DNA from: Macrolepiota albuminosa
Lineage: Eukaryota; Basidiomycota; Agaricomycetes; Agaricales; Agaricaceae
Length of the DNA stretch: 64,000 bases
Direction: 5' to 3'
Assembly: GCA_027475525.1 (NCBI GenBank)
Contig: JAMWFC010000032.1
Span: 248,001-312,000, forward strand
The notes under the pieces are model-generated. The model was given only the letters and a program-made list of their open reading frames with translations. It did no database searches and had not been told where the DNA came from. Position numbers and translations under genes: made by a program. Positions 46,277 through 57,986 of the stretch are shown here, piece after piece. Position 1 is the first letter of the stretch. Every line of letters begins with the position of its first letter.

Positions 46277-47022
46277 GCCCTTGTGTCATTATATTTCTGT
46301 GTTGTTTTTTTCCGTTTTCATGTGACCGCGCAAATTTCATGTCGTCGCGGGTATAATGTTGGCTGGCTATATATGTTGCATGCGTGATATTGTTACATAT
46401 TCTTGTGAGATGACATCTCTCGTGACACCAATGTTTGTTTACAAGCTCCTCTGCAATGGTAACAGCCCTGTTTGGATAGCCAGTCAAAAGGACAATTTTG
46501 TACTCTTACTTTGTTAGCACAATTTGTGATGCATTTTATGTAGACATCAACCTCAACCTTTTCTGTCCTCAGTGGGGTTGTAGGATCCTCTGTCTCACTT
46601 GGTTCTACCATAGTTTGCTCAGTGAGTGTGATGGCATATCATGAGCTAGAGTTCCCTTCCAGAGATGGACCCAATTCAGGTCCGTACCAATATAGTGCTA
46701 GAGGCATTTGGCCTCAGGATAATTGGGAAATGGAGTCTTCTGAACAGAACTGAGACAACACTGAGTAAACACTCCAAACCTACTTAAACCAGAAGTGACA
46801 TGAATGTTGTCAAAGACACAATTGACTAGATGCCTGCTTACTAAGACTCAAATTTAGCAGCAGGAGCCTTTATGACCCCAAAAACATACTTTCACTTAGC
46901 TAAAAAAAAATGAAGAAGACAGAACTTGGTATTCATTGCATTTACCTTTTTTAACACCTGACCATATTTACATTAAAGAATACCTCTTACAATATAGCTG
47001 GGACTAGAACATCAGGATAAAT
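46277..47022. other. Unassigned sequence
   Basis: 3' flank of the kinase gene, then degraded repeat-like DNA. A minus-strand frame at 46393-46611 has no recognisable motif. Confidence 0.3.
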
Positions 47023-47400
47023 ATGGACTATCTATTAATCTCAGTGAGTATCCTGAATCCCAGAATGCCTATTATCAGAGAGGGTTGCTATGGAATGCCC
47101 CTGAGCTTAGTCAATGACCCCAAACTGATAGACCAACTGATTGAAATAGACAAGAACTATGAATCAAAACTAAAAGTGGAACAGGTGACTTGCACTAACA
47201 ATCTGAATCCTCAGACAATTTACAAAGAATTTAAGCAAGACATCATCATAAGAGAAATCAGAAGTACTTGAAGGAACTGAGACAAAAAACAATGAAAGAA
47301 ATAGCAGCACTAATAAAAGAACTTCACAACATCCTGAACCATCTTAACCTTGACAAACCCACTTAGCAATGACAGAATTAGCAAGTAATCAAAAAGATGA
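47023..47400 (+). pseudogene. LINE (Tad-like) fragment, endonuclease-RT linker
   Basis: Reads RMPIIREGCYGMPLSLVNDP, KLIDQLIEIDKNYESKLK and NPQTIYKEFKQDIIIREI, then Lys-rich coiled sequence with KELRQKTMKEIAALIKELHN in a shifted frame. This arrangement resembles the linker between endonuclease and RT in Agaricomycete non-LTR elements as I remember them. It is cut by the LTR that begins at 47452. Confidence 0.4.
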
Positions 47401-47451
47401 GAAATGGAAGTGCAGTTAGCCCCAATAGAATCCTGTAGAACATCTGGAAGG

Positions 47452-47720
47452 TGTCAGGGGACTCTTTATTTCTTCCTTCTTCCTTCTTTCATTCTCCTAC
47501 TTGACTGCTCTTTTCCTTTCAACTCTATCTATCAGTACTACTTCCAGCCTCTGAGATGCTTTGATTCTCTAATTATTATGCAGACAAGTGTGGCCTCTTC
47601 AGCACTGCCCACTGACAGCTTACATAAGTCAGAGTTTTTCTTTCTGACTTTCAAAATCCAGAGTGCATAGAAAATTCCTAGACTTGTTCCCTTTGGATCT
47701 TTCTCTGCCAGCTGAATAGT
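47452..47720 (+). repeat. Partial Ty3 LTR of the TGTCAGGGGACTC family
   Basis: Starts TGTCAGGGGACTC and keeps TCTATCTATCAGTACTACTT, CAGACAAGTGTGG and CCTAGACTTGTTCCCTTTGG in the order seen at 40399 and 61041. The middle is shortened and the end is diverged. Confidence 0.7.
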
Positions 47721-48115
47721 TATTGTGATATTAATGGTACAGACTCACATATACTTTAGTTCACCTTCATATATATATGTACAGTAGAAGTACCCTCAGT
47801 CCTATTTATATGTTCTGAGAGTATGTTATCCATAGATTCACTTACAGACTTATGCATACTGATTCACCATATCTAGATCTATACTAATAACATATTTATA
47901 TAGGTACATACAGAATATAGTTCTGTTTATATGTTCTGAGGATCTATACTAATAATCTATTAATATAGGTGTTAGTCACACCTGTGTGTATTGCTGTTGC
48001 CTGCTAGGATTTTAACATGTTTGAGATGCAAAAAGATATGAACTTTGCAGAAAGCTGGCTCTGTTCCTTTTTTTTAAAAAAAAGGGGGATAAAACAGACA
48101 TCAGCAACTACTACC
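47721..48115. other. AT-rich unassigned sequence
   Basis: Contains TATATATATG and two copies of GGATCTATACTAATAA-like sequence. It ends at the CTACC target copy before the chromovirus. Confidence 0.35.
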
Positions 48116-48923
48116 TGTCAGGTTCCGCTGACGGCGGGGGCCTCCGGGGGCAAGCAGGTCCTTACTAGGTGGACTCAAAGTCTACGGAGAGTCTCTAGGT
48201 AACGGAGGGTGAGCTCTGGAGTTTTGGGTGAGGCACGGGGTGGCTATGGAGCGCCGGAGTTCGTAGGAAGAGGTAGAGCAGGATCCTGGGCTAAGTCCGG
48301 AATATGGGGCAGGAGTGGGCAGAGCCTTGCTAGGGCGGAGAAGAGGAGGGGTGATTGGAAAAAGAGACTGAGACCGGGACACTGAGATTGGAACTGGGAG
48401 ACTGAGTTAGAATTGAAGTGAGACTTTAGAGGGCTGAGAGACTTGAGGGAATAAGACAGATAGATTGAGATAAGTACGAAATAGACAAGAGAGTATAGAG
48501 ATGAGTTTATGGCAATATCAAGACTACCATAACGGTTTACTGGCTACCAGCTATATACCTTCGGCGGTTAAGGTCTGGGGTGCCTGGGTAAGTTCTGGGG
48601 CTAGGCTTTGCGTGTCCAGTCCTGTGCGCTGTATTGTCCCGGTTGAGTCCTGTGCGGCATATTGTCCGGGTGCGGGTGTGGCGCCGGGGGATCGGTCAGG
48701 CCCCGTTGGTTGGTACAGGGTGGAAAGCTGGGCGATCGACGGGGCCCAGGGTACAGGGTGCAGGCGCCGGGGTGGGTCCCCTGACTGGGTGGGCGTCCGC
48801 GTGAGTCGTGAGGGCCCCGGGGTGCGGGTGAGGAGTCGGGGCGCGTCAGGGTTTGCGTGGTGTGCCGGGGTGGTGGGCCAGGGGGAAGGACGGGCCGGGG
48901 TGATGGGATGACGGGTCGTGACA
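48116..48923 (-). repeat. Chromovirus LTR (3' relative to pol)
   Basis: 808 bp. Over the first 245 bp I count about 20 differences from the partner LTR, all transitions. Confidence 0.92.
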
Positions 48924-49066
48924 TCACCCCCCCTGTAGCGCCGAGACCCTCGAGGCGGTGGTGGCTGTGCGGCTTCAGCATGGGACCCGAAGTCGAAGCG
49001 CGAAGCGTGATGCCATCAGCTTGGGGCCTAGAAAAAGAAGAAAATTTTTGCCACTCCCCATTCGTC

Positions 49067-50877
49067 ATGTCACGTCCTTCTACGCCCCTCCGCTACCCTA
49101 CCCCCCCTCCTGCTGGAGATGACACCCTGTTGTCCTGGCAGGAGTACGATCGGCGCTGGGGGGAGTATGATCGGCAGCGGGATTGCCAGCAGATTAGTGA
49201 AATGGCCTGTGAGTGTCCGACGTCATTATCTGTCCTTATTGTTCAATTGTTGCAGGCTCCGTGGGTTCCGGTTCTTGTCTGGCTGCCGGGTCTTTGTCCC
49301 TGGGCGGCCCTTTGATCCCTCCTGTGGTGGCCGGGCCATCCGGGGCACCGCAGGGGTCTCCCTCCCGTCCTCCTGGGTCGTCGTCTCGGTCTGACCGCCC
49401 ATCCCTCGGGATAGGGGAGGTGTGGCCTGTCCCGGAGGCACAGCGCGTCCCTCAAGATCAGGTGACGCCGGAGCAATTCGCAGCTGCGCAGGGGCGTTTC
49501 TGTGGGCACCCGGCACGCAGGTGGTGCGAGGCTGCAGGCCCGGTGAGTGTCGTCTGGGGTTGTCCGGAGTTTTCCTGACTTCTCGTAGTGCATGATGTGT
49601 GCACGCAGGGGGGTGACCTGCGAGTTCGAGGAGCCGGTGGCGGGGGCGCATCAAGACACCTCGATGTGCACGGCTTGTTGTTTGCGTCATGAGCGGTGCT
49701 CGGTGGGGCTGGCTTGGAGGGCACGGTGCATGGCGCAGGAGCAGGGTTGGGGGGAAGAGTGGGTGATGGAGCGACTGCGGGGGGTTCAGAGGACTTGTAT
49801 GAGGATGAGGGCAAGGGGTCCGTTGACGGGTGCCACGCCGTCTGGGGGCCAAGGGGGAGAGGGGGCCCCAGTGTGTCGGCGTCGCGCCAAGCGTCCAGCC
49901 GTGGTGCGCTCGTCGGACGATGAGCCGGAGGCGCCCCGCCGGGACAAGGGCAAGCGACGAGCCTCGCCTGAGCGTTCGGACGAGGACAAGCAACCCCCCA
50001 CTCGTCGCCAGAGAAGGTCCCCTGGGTCCCTCGAGGTCCAGTGGGGAGGTACCCCTGCCCGACGTGGGCTGACCCAATCCTGACGCCGCTTCCAAGCCTG
50101 AAGTTGAGCCTGATGTTGGGAGCATGGCATCGTACCGCCGCCGGCTGGAGGACTCAGAAATCCGGGAGCGTCGTCTGACAGCGAGGCTCTGGGAGACATA
50201 CTTGGAGATTCAGCGGGAGAGGAGGCTATGGGAGGATTTGCAGGCCGAGCGGGAGGTGGAGAGGGAGTCGGTGACCTGGGCTCAAGTGGCACTGGAGGAG
50301 GAGGTCGCGGCCTTGCGGGCTCAACTGGAGCAAGGGGATGGCCGATTGCCAGGGGCCGAGGCGCAGGAGAAAAGGGCGGCAAAGTTACGGGAGCTGTTGG
50401 GGAGGGTGGAGGGGGCGCAGGTGAGTTTGGTCCGTCGGAGGGGCTGGCTGGTAGGGGGTGAGGCGATGCGTAAGTGGTCAGCCTCTCCCTCCGGGCCCCC
50501 GACTAACTGCTTTAGGCTGGGCATGGGAGCATTGGCTCCTGTTAGATGGTGGCGCCTTGGCGCACGCCTCCATCTCCCAGGGGCTGTCCTTGGTGTCCGG
50601 TCCGGTCCCTGGCGAGGTGACGCAGGGCGTCAGTCACCTGGGGCACCTGCTGACGGCCCATCAGAGGCGGAACCTCATGGTCCCCGGGACCTGGGTGGAG
50701 GTAGCGATGGACGCCGGAGAGCCCCTCTCTTCATACGATGAGAGGGTGGCAGCGGTGGTGGCAGCTATGGAGGCGGCAGTGGTGGCGAGGCCGGGGGCGA
50801 GCGCTTCGGGAGCCTCTGGGAAGTCAGGCCCATCGACAATGGGGGGTTCCAGTGGGGCGTCAGGGTCGGGGGTGTAG
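49067..50877 (+). CDS. Antisense accessory gene in the chromovirus, Zn2Cys6-like and coiled-coil
   Basis: Start MSRPSTPLRYPTPPPAGDD at 49067. Two clean introns (49209-49255 and 49543-49588) join in frame. The product then has CMMCARRGVTC and, 15 residues on, CTACCLRHERC. Both follow C-X2-C-X6-C, the spacing of fungal Zn2Cys6 binuclear clusters, although the gap is longer than usual. Next come a basic/acidic linker (KRRASPERSDEDKQPP) and a long charged helix (RRLEDSEIRERRLTARLWET, ALEEEVAALRAQLEQ), likely a coiled coil. The last part reads WEHWLLLDGGALAHASISQG and ends at the TAG at 50875-50877. A stop or frameshift near 50072-50083 and an awkward join near 50420-50516 suggest decay. Transcription would oppose pol. 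Similar ORFs occur in basidiomycete repeats as far as I recall; the function is unknown and DNA binding is an inference from the Cys spacing. Confidence 0.6.
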
Positions 50878-51076
50878 GCTTTCTTGGTCCCGGAGTCATC
50901 ATTTTCTTGTCTGTTGTCCTATAATGTAGTTTTTAGCTTGTATATACTGGCGACTTTGAGCACGTAATGCAGGGAGATAGAAGAGAGAGAGAGAAACAAG
51001 GAACTTATTGGTAGGAGTTGAATCCCTGGTACTTCCAGAGGCAGGGGTTACGTCCTTGCAGCCATCTGTGGGACCC

Positions 51077-52350
51077 TCAGCCCCGGGGGGGTCGGGGCTT
51101 GTCTGGGTGGGTCTTGTGAAAGTGTCGGAGCTTGCCAGGGGCGTTCTTCAGGTTTGCCTGGGGCTCCCAGGTGTCGTCTTCTGGTCCGTAGCCGGCCCAC
51201 CACATGAGGTAGTTCAGCCGTCCTTGGATCACTCGCGAGTCGAGGATGTGGTCGACTTCGTAATGAAACTTGTTGTCCACCTCAAAGAGCGGGGGTTGGC
51301 TGGGGCATTGCCCAGGAAAGGGCTTCAGGTCGTGCTTTTCAAGGAGCCGGACGTGGAACATGGGGTGGAGTCCTCGTAATTCCGGAGGGAGGTCCAGGCG
51401 GTAGGTGTGTGAGGATACCTTCCGGGTTATCTTGAAGGGGCCGAACCGCTTGTGATCGAGCTTCACTGACACTCGTCTTGTCCGGAGGTTGCGTCGGTCG
51501 AGCCAAATGAGAGTACCAGGGCTCCAGTCGGAAGTGGTCTCTTGTCAAGAGTTGGTGTGCTTGGAGTAGGCCTGGTTGGCGACGTTGATTTCGTTCCGGA
51601 GAAATTCATGGAGGGCCCGGAGGTCCTGGGCGACTTCGTGGGCGGCGTGAGCGGGAATATTCTGGAGGGACAGGGTTAGTCGGGGGTGGTACCCCTTATT
51701 AGCAAAGAAGGGGGATATCTCCGTGGTGGAGTGGGGGGTGTTGTTGTAGGTGAACTCGGCGAGGGGGAGTTCGGTGCGCCAGTCATTCTGGAGGTAGTTC
51801 ATGTAGATCCGAAGGTACTGTTCCAGGGTCTGATTGACCTGTTTGGTTTGTCCGTTGGTTTCCGAGTGGTATGCTGTAGAGAGGTTGACGCGGACGCTAA
51901 GGGCCTTGCAGAGGAATGTCCAGAATTTGGAAATGAAGAGGGGATCCCAGTCGGAGACAACATCGTCGGGGAGTCCGTGCTTTGAGAACATGTGTTCCAG
52001 GAAGAGCCGGGCAAAACTCGGGGCGTCGTCAGTGGTGTGACAGGGAATAAAGATGGCTTGCTTCATGAGTCGGCACCCGATGACAAGGATGGCGTCGAAG
52101 CCCTCTGACTCGGGGAGTTCGACGATGTGGTCCATGGAGATGGAAGACCACGGGCGTCTCCCGATGGGCAGGGGCTTGAGCAATCCGTAGGGCTTGTGGC
52201 GGGGAACTTTGGCCCAGAGGCATGGTTCGCAGGCTCGGACGTATCGGGTGACATCCTTCTTCATCCCTGGCCAAAAGTAAGTACGTGAGATGAGCTGGAG
52301 GGTCTTATGTATCCCTGGGTGTCCCCGGAGCTTATGGTTGTGGTGCTGTC
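51077..52350 (-). pseudogene. Chromovirus integrase and C-terminal chromodomain
   Basis: The zinc finger (HKLRGHPGIHKTL with CEPCLWAK) is followed by the DDE core: SMDHIVELP (Asp), VVSDWDPLFISKFW (Asp), and NGQTKQVNQTLEQY, where Lys replaces the expected catalytic Glu (TERVNQ). After a stop near 51545 comes the C-terminal domain ([11 protein letters not shown]) and then the chromodomain, [32 protein letters not shown]. Chromodomains steer integration toward marked heterochromatin in related elements. Confidence 0.88.
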
Positions 52351-52504
52351 AGAGGATGTCAAGGCGGATGTTCTTGTGATCCGGGGCATAGATACGGCCA
52401 TTGTGGAGGAGTAGTGTGCTGTCAGGAGAAAAAGTGAAAGAGGGGTCAGGAGGGGGTTTGTCAGCGGAGAGGTTCCGGGGTTCGTGCCGGGTGAAATAGT
52501 CATC

Positions 52505-54430
52505 TCAGGGTGATTCCCGGATCTGTTTCGGGATTCCTTCCTTGTTCAAGATCAGTACTGCATTCAAATGTTTAAGGGGGATTACCATGCAATGGTTGAA
52601 GGCGTTTCGCTCTGTCTCAAAGGACTTCTTGGGATAGACGTCCGAACGTTGAGTTAGGGTGTCGGGTTTGGCTCCGAGTCGTCCGGGGCGGTAGTGGATG
52701 GTAAAGTCGTATTTGGATAGAACTTCAGACCACCGATGTCTTCGGCTAAGAAGTTTGGTGGTCGTGAAGTACTGAAGGTTGTTGTGGTCTGAGTACACTT
52801 GGATCTGGTGGGGGGTCTCTTTGAGGTAGGCTCGCCATTGCTTGAAGGCTTCGACAATCGCGAGGAGTTCCTTGTCGTAGATGTCGTAGTTGAGCTCGGC
52901 CAGGATCATTGATCAGGTATAGAAAGCCACGGGTCGGAGTTCCTGGTTGTCTGGTCCCATCTGCGAGAGGATACCCACGATAGCGTAGTCAGAGGTGTTG
53001 CACTCCAGGACAACCGGGAGGGCAGGGTCGTAGTGCCGGAGGATTGAGGCTGAAGTGAAAGCTTCCTTGAGTAAGGTGAACGCACTTTGACACTTACTGT
53101 CCCACCCCCAGGGGGTGTCCTTCCTGGTTAACCGGTTGAGGGATTTGGTGATACCGGAGTAGTTGTTGATGAAGCGTCGGTAGAAGTTTGCGAATCTGAG
53201 GAAGGATTGCACTTCCTTGACGTTCTTCGGAGGCGGCCAATTGAGGATTGCTTCGACCTTTGCGGGGTCCATGCGAACTCCATCCAGGGTGACAATGACG
53301 CCGAGGTATTCGACTTCTGTAGTGTGGAACGAGCACTTCTCCGGTTTCGCATGTAGGTTGTGGCTTCGGAGTCGTTCGAGAACTTGTCAGACGTGAACTC
53401 GGTGTTTGTCAAGGGAGTCCAAATAGATCAGGATATTGTCCAGGTAGACAATGACGAAGACGTCGTTCATGTCGTGGAAGATGTCGTTCATAAAGTACTG
53501 GAAGATCGCGGGGGAGTTAGTCATTCCGAATGGCATTACCAGATATTCAAAGAGGCCATAGCGGGTGTGGAAGGCCATTTTCCATTCGTGTCCCGGGGCA
53601 ATCTGGACGTTGTTGTAGCTGGATCGGAGGTTGATCTTTGAGTAAACCTTGGCTTTGCTGAGTCGGTCGACGAGGTCTCCAATGAGGGGTAGGGGATACC
53701 GGTTTTTCTTGGTGATTTTGTTCAAGCCCTGGTAGTCGACGCAGAGGCGCAGGGATCCATCTTTCTTCTTGGCGAAGAGGACTGGTGCTCCGGCGGCAGA
53801 GATTGAAGCGCGGATAAACCCCTTTCCCAGCATGTCGTCGAGGTAATCCTTGAGTGCACGGAGCTCGGCCTCAGACATGTTATAGACTTTGCCGAGTGGG
53901 GGATTTGCGCCGTCCTCGAGGTCGATCTTGTGGTCATACGGCCGATGCAGAGGGAGGTCCTTGGCGCTACCTTCGAAGAAGACGTCAGCAAACTTGTGAT
54001 ATTCTGGGGGAACAACTTCGGTGAGGAGTTGGTCTTCAGTCTTAGCATTAGGGCCGGTGTTTTCGGCCCAGAGGTGTTCCTTGGGTAGCGTCAGGAATAC
54101 CTGGAGTTGGTAGGCCGGGGTGCCGTCCTGGAGGATTCGCGTGAAGGGGGTGCAGCCAATGATTTTGATGTCTGGGGTTCTGGATGAGTCAGGGGGGTCA
54201 TCGGGTTTGGAGCCGGGCCTGGGGGGTCGGTGGTTCCAGGCGGGATAGTGAGGTCTCTTGTAACAATTTCGAGGGACATTGGGGGAAAACTTGATGGGTT
54301 CCCTCCGGGGAGTTTTGGGGCGTCCCAGGTCTTCCGGGGCCTGTGGGTAGAGGTGGATGGCGGCGGCGAGGCGGGCCCCTGGGTTAGGGAAGGTCATGGT
54401 GAGATCTTCCCAGCGGATGTCGGGATTCAC
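52505..54430 (-). pseudogene. Chromovirus reverse transcriptase and RNase H
   Basis: RT reads AKKKDGSLRLCVDYQGLNK, KINLRSSYNNVQI (KIDLRSAY expected) and VIVYLDNILIY (YLDDILIY expected). Both catalytic Asp are therefore Asn. RNase H reads VVLECNTSDYAIVGILSQ (ETDASDYA expected), a third Asp to Asn, then [18 protein letters not shown] and [14 protein letters not shown] stops replace likely Arg codons after HRVHV near 53387 and after VAFYT near 52913. All are G to A on the coding strand. Confidence 0.88.
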
Positions 54431-54433
54431 CTC

Positions 54434-55200
54434 TCAGAGCCAAGGGAGGCCTAGGATGATGGGGGTTGTTTCAGGGAGTCGTGTGACCAGGAAGTCAGCT
54501 GGGAACGTCAGGTTGTTGTCAAGCATTATGGTGGTGGAGTGCCCCTTCGTGATAAGTTCGGCAGTGGTGTCGTTCCCATCGAAAAGCCGGAGCCCAAGGG
54601 GTTTGTCGAGCTGGATGTGGGAGAGGGCGAGGCGGTCGCTGATGAACATTCTGGTGGCTCTGCTATCGACGAGGGTGGGGATACGTTCGGTGGTGGCGCT
54701 GAGGCGGACGTGGATCATGAAGGAGCGGGTGGTCCAGGAGCGGAGGCTGGGGGGATCCTCTCGGGGGCGCCGGGGGTCCTCTGGACCTGTTGGAGAGGGT
54801 GGGGGTTCGAAGGGGATTGCTTCTTGGGTTGCGTCTCGGTCGAGGGCAAGCGTGAGGGTCCTCCAGTCGATTTGGGGGTTGGTGGCGCACAGCCATGGGA
54901 GTCCAAGGACAAGGAGGGCGGTGGCATGGAGCCTGGTGACCAGGAGCCAGAGTGTCTGATGATGGCCGGAGGCGAAGGTTATGGGCATTTGTACGAAGTA
55001 GGTGATGTTGCCGGCGGAGGAGTTACTGTCGAAGAGTCGGAGATGGATGGGGGTAGGAAGCCTTTGAGGGGGTTGGGGAGCAAGGGCCGCCCAGGCTTCG
55101 TCGATGAAGTTGTCGGTGGCGCCGCTGTCAACAAGGGTGTTGACGGGTTCTGGGGAGGAGGCAAGGGTAGTACAAAGGAGGAGGGACTGTGGGGAGTGCG
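54434..55200 (-). pseudogene. Two tandem aspartic-protease domains of the chromovirus
   Basis: First domain: TLVDSGATDNFIDEAW (about 55090-55136) ending LVLGLPWLCATNPQIDW. Second domain: TLVDSRATRMFIS (about 54640-54672) ending PIILGLPWL, then TGA and EVNPDIRW. Each has the Asp motif, an LRLFD strand and the GLPWL end. The second has Arg in place of Gly in DSGA (AGA at 54659-54661, one G to A from GGA). Retroelement proteases normally work as homodimers of one such domain, so a head-to-tail pair could act as a single-chain dimer. Confidence 0.75.
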
Positions 55201-55314
55201 AAGGGAGGTGGGTCAGGAAGGTGTCCGAGGATTGTTGAACCGTGGCGTGAAGATGGAAAACCGGGGCAGAGAAGACGTCAGGGTCCAGACCGTGATTCAG
55301 AATGTCTTCTGTTT

Positions 55315-57741
55315 CTAAATCGCTGGGTCGTTTTCCGTAAATTGGAAGTCGCAGTCTTCCCCGTCAATGGTCCAGACGGCCCGACCCATGGTCTGGCATT
55401 TTGGGCAGCTGCCGATGAAGTGCCTGGGTTCCCTGCAAAGGAGGCAGGTGCCCTTCTGGCGTCGCTGCTCCTGCATGTCTTCGGGGACATTGATCCAGGG
55501 GTGGTTGGGGTTCCTGACTTGGTTTGCACGAAGAGCTTCCTCCTCATCGCTTTTGGGGTGTTTGTCGGCTGGGATGTTGGGGTCGTCAGGGTCTCCAGGT
55601 CTCCAGGGAGGGGGTCGGGGGTGTCGTTGACATCAGCTACGTTGAGGGCGGCTGGTGGTCGTGGTGCCGGGGCGCAGGGCGGTCCAGGGGGTCCCCACCC
55701 TGGAGTCGGGCATGAGGTTGGGTCTTGCGGCACCTGGCTAGGGACTCCAGAGTGATTAGCCTTCCAGGAGGGGCCCAATGGCTCCGAGAGCCGGAGTACT
55801 CATTGCGATCTTCCCAGTACCTTTGGTCGATCTGAGTCACCAGTGCCTTGTAGCCGTTGTATGTTGCCTGCTTGAGTGCGAGGTGGAGGACGTCCTTGAT
55901 TCGCTGAGGGAGTGCTCGCCGGAGGGCAAACCGGAGGGCGTTGTAGTTCCAGCCCGTCTTGTAGGCCTCCTTCTCGAAACGGACGATAAAGGTGGCGAAG
56001 CGCTCCTCGGATCTCATTCTGAGGTTGAAGAGGTTTTCCTCGGCTTCCGCAACGGTGTCGAAGATGCCGAAGCGGCCAGAGAATTCCTGCACAAAGGCTG
56101 CCCACTGGGATAGTACGGGGTTGTTGGGGTCGAACCGGAGGAGGGCTGTGTAGTGATCGAAGGCCAGTCCCTGCAGGTACAAGGCAGCGAATGCGACGCG
56201 GGATCCTTTGAGCTGAAACGTGACAGGTTTGGCTTGAAACATGTTGAAGCACTGCATTAGGAAGGTTTGCCACTTCCGGGGGTCACGTCCATGGAAGGGT
56301 TCGGGCTTCTGTATGTCGAGCTTACCTTCCCGGGCGAGGGTGTCCTGGGTATCGTCCTGCAGATTCTGTGGGCGCGGGGGGGGGAGCGGCGTGGTAGTAA
56401 TAGTAGTAGTGATTCCCTTCTCCCTGCTGAGGTGGGAAGGCACTGGCGGCGGCGCCCCATCCCTCGGAGGCCTCCTCCGGGGGGCTGACTGTGCTCCCTG
56501 GGCGGAGGTCCGGGGGCCCATTGGGGGTTGGGGGGCTCCCGTGGGGGCGGCAGGGGGCCGCCGGGTCTGAGGGGGTGGGCAGCGAGAGGAGGTCGCCCCG
56601 GGGGGGAGGGGGTGGTGGGGGTGGATGGGGGCCCTGTCCAGAGTGTTGGGGAGGTTGACCGTAAGGGGGTCGAGTTGGTCCTGGGTCGGGGGGGCCCATG
56701 GTCGGGGAAGGCCTGGGGAGGTCCTGGCCTGAAGAGGGGCCAGGGCGGGGCTGGCTGTGGCCGGGTGTCGTCCTGGGGTCCCGGGAGTCCTTTGTGGGCG
56801 TGGGGAGGGCGCAGGTCCAGATAGGGTGGGCGGTAGCGGGAGGGGGGTTCCCGGGGTTGTCGGGGGGGTCCCAGGTTCTGAGGTTCGTCGATGTACGAGA
56901 GGGTGTCGTTCGAGGTGTCATCACCCTCAGGTCGGGGGTTACCTCCCGGGGGCAGGGGGTTGCCTTTGGCCGCCTGTGCCCACGTGTTGAAGGTGCCGGG
57001 CACTGAGTAGGCTCAGGGACGGGCAGAGAGTCCGACAGTGTGGGCAGCGGGTTGGTCAAAGAGGCCTCCAGTCAGGTTTAGGGACCGCAGGGTGGTGGAG
57101 GCGGCGTTGAGCTCCTCCTGCCGTTGTTAGTCTCGTGGTGGGGGGTTCCCTCGGGTACCTGAGTGGGGCTCATCCCCCTAGACGTGGAACGAGCGGGCCA
57201 GGTCCAGGGGGTCCTCAAAGCGGTGGGGGTTGGGGCTGGTGTGGATTTCGTCTATCAGGCTCTGGAGTTCGTCCTGAAGCGTCGGGTCCACTTGCAGCGT
57301 TCTTTTGGTGTTGTTGGGGAGGGTCCCTTTTAGGAATTGGTCGTAGAAGTGGAGGAGGCGATTGGCCCATTCTTCCGGCGTGCTCCGGAGGTTGTGGTTG
57401 CCGAAGGTGACCAAGAGGGCACGTGTGCATTGGGCGAACTCCTCAGAGGAGGTGTGGAGTGCATGCAGCACTTCGTCTCGCTGTCGGAGGTACTCCTCCA
57501 TTCGTCGCTCCAGGGGGAAGGTCGGGGAGCAGGCTGGGGAGGCCGCCATGGGGCGTGGCTGATTTTGGGGCAGTTCCGGGATTTCTGTATTCAAGGGGGG
57601 TGGTTGGGGTTGGGCGGCCTGCGGCCAGGGTGCGAATGGCCCTCTGCTGGCTGGAGGTAGAGTGGCTCCCCACGGGGTTTTAGAGAGCCCCCCGGGTACC
57701 ATCCTGTAGATGCCAGAGTTGACAGGAGGGTTGGCGTACAT
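55315..57741 (-). pseudogene. Chromovirus gag
   Basis: Starts near MYANPPVNSGIYRMVPGG (57741). A helical part is at 57180-57560 (ERRMEEYLRQRDEVLHALHT) and a Pro-rich linker (56560-57000) follows. The capsid part reads KPEPFHGRDPRKWQTFLMQC, LYLQGLAFDHYTALL and LFNLRMRSEERFATFIVRFE (55800-56330). The zinc knuckle CLLCREPRHFIGSC (about 55410-55450) is followed by a stop at 55315-55317. Frame breaks occur at 57178 and around 55640-55780. Confidence 0.75.
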
Positions 57742-57986
57742 CCGCCAGTCCGGAGGATGCAGGAGCTGGCTGGCCGAGGGGCCGTAGGTTCCATTCGGGT
57801 CAGGGGCCCAGAATCAGGGTGCGGAGTAGATTTTGGGGATCGGAGGTGGATATACGGGTTGGGGGGTACTGTGGTTGTACTGTTCGGGTAGTGGGCAACC
57901 ATAGGCATCGGTTTGGTAGCCCACAGGATAGTAGACGGGGGTGTACGTAGACATCGAGAACGGGGTAAGGGGGAGTCTTGATATTA

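Noticed and set aside
49226..50382. Long minus-strand frames opposite the antisense gene (up to 299 residues)
   Set aside because: They are Pro/Arg/Ser-rich shadows in GC-rich DNA. The plus strand has clean introns and a cysteine pattern, the minus strand has neither.
56257..57059. Pro-rich minus-strand frames of about 245 residues as separate genes
   Set aside because: They overlap the gag linker in alternative frames and carry no motif; treated as part of decayed gag.
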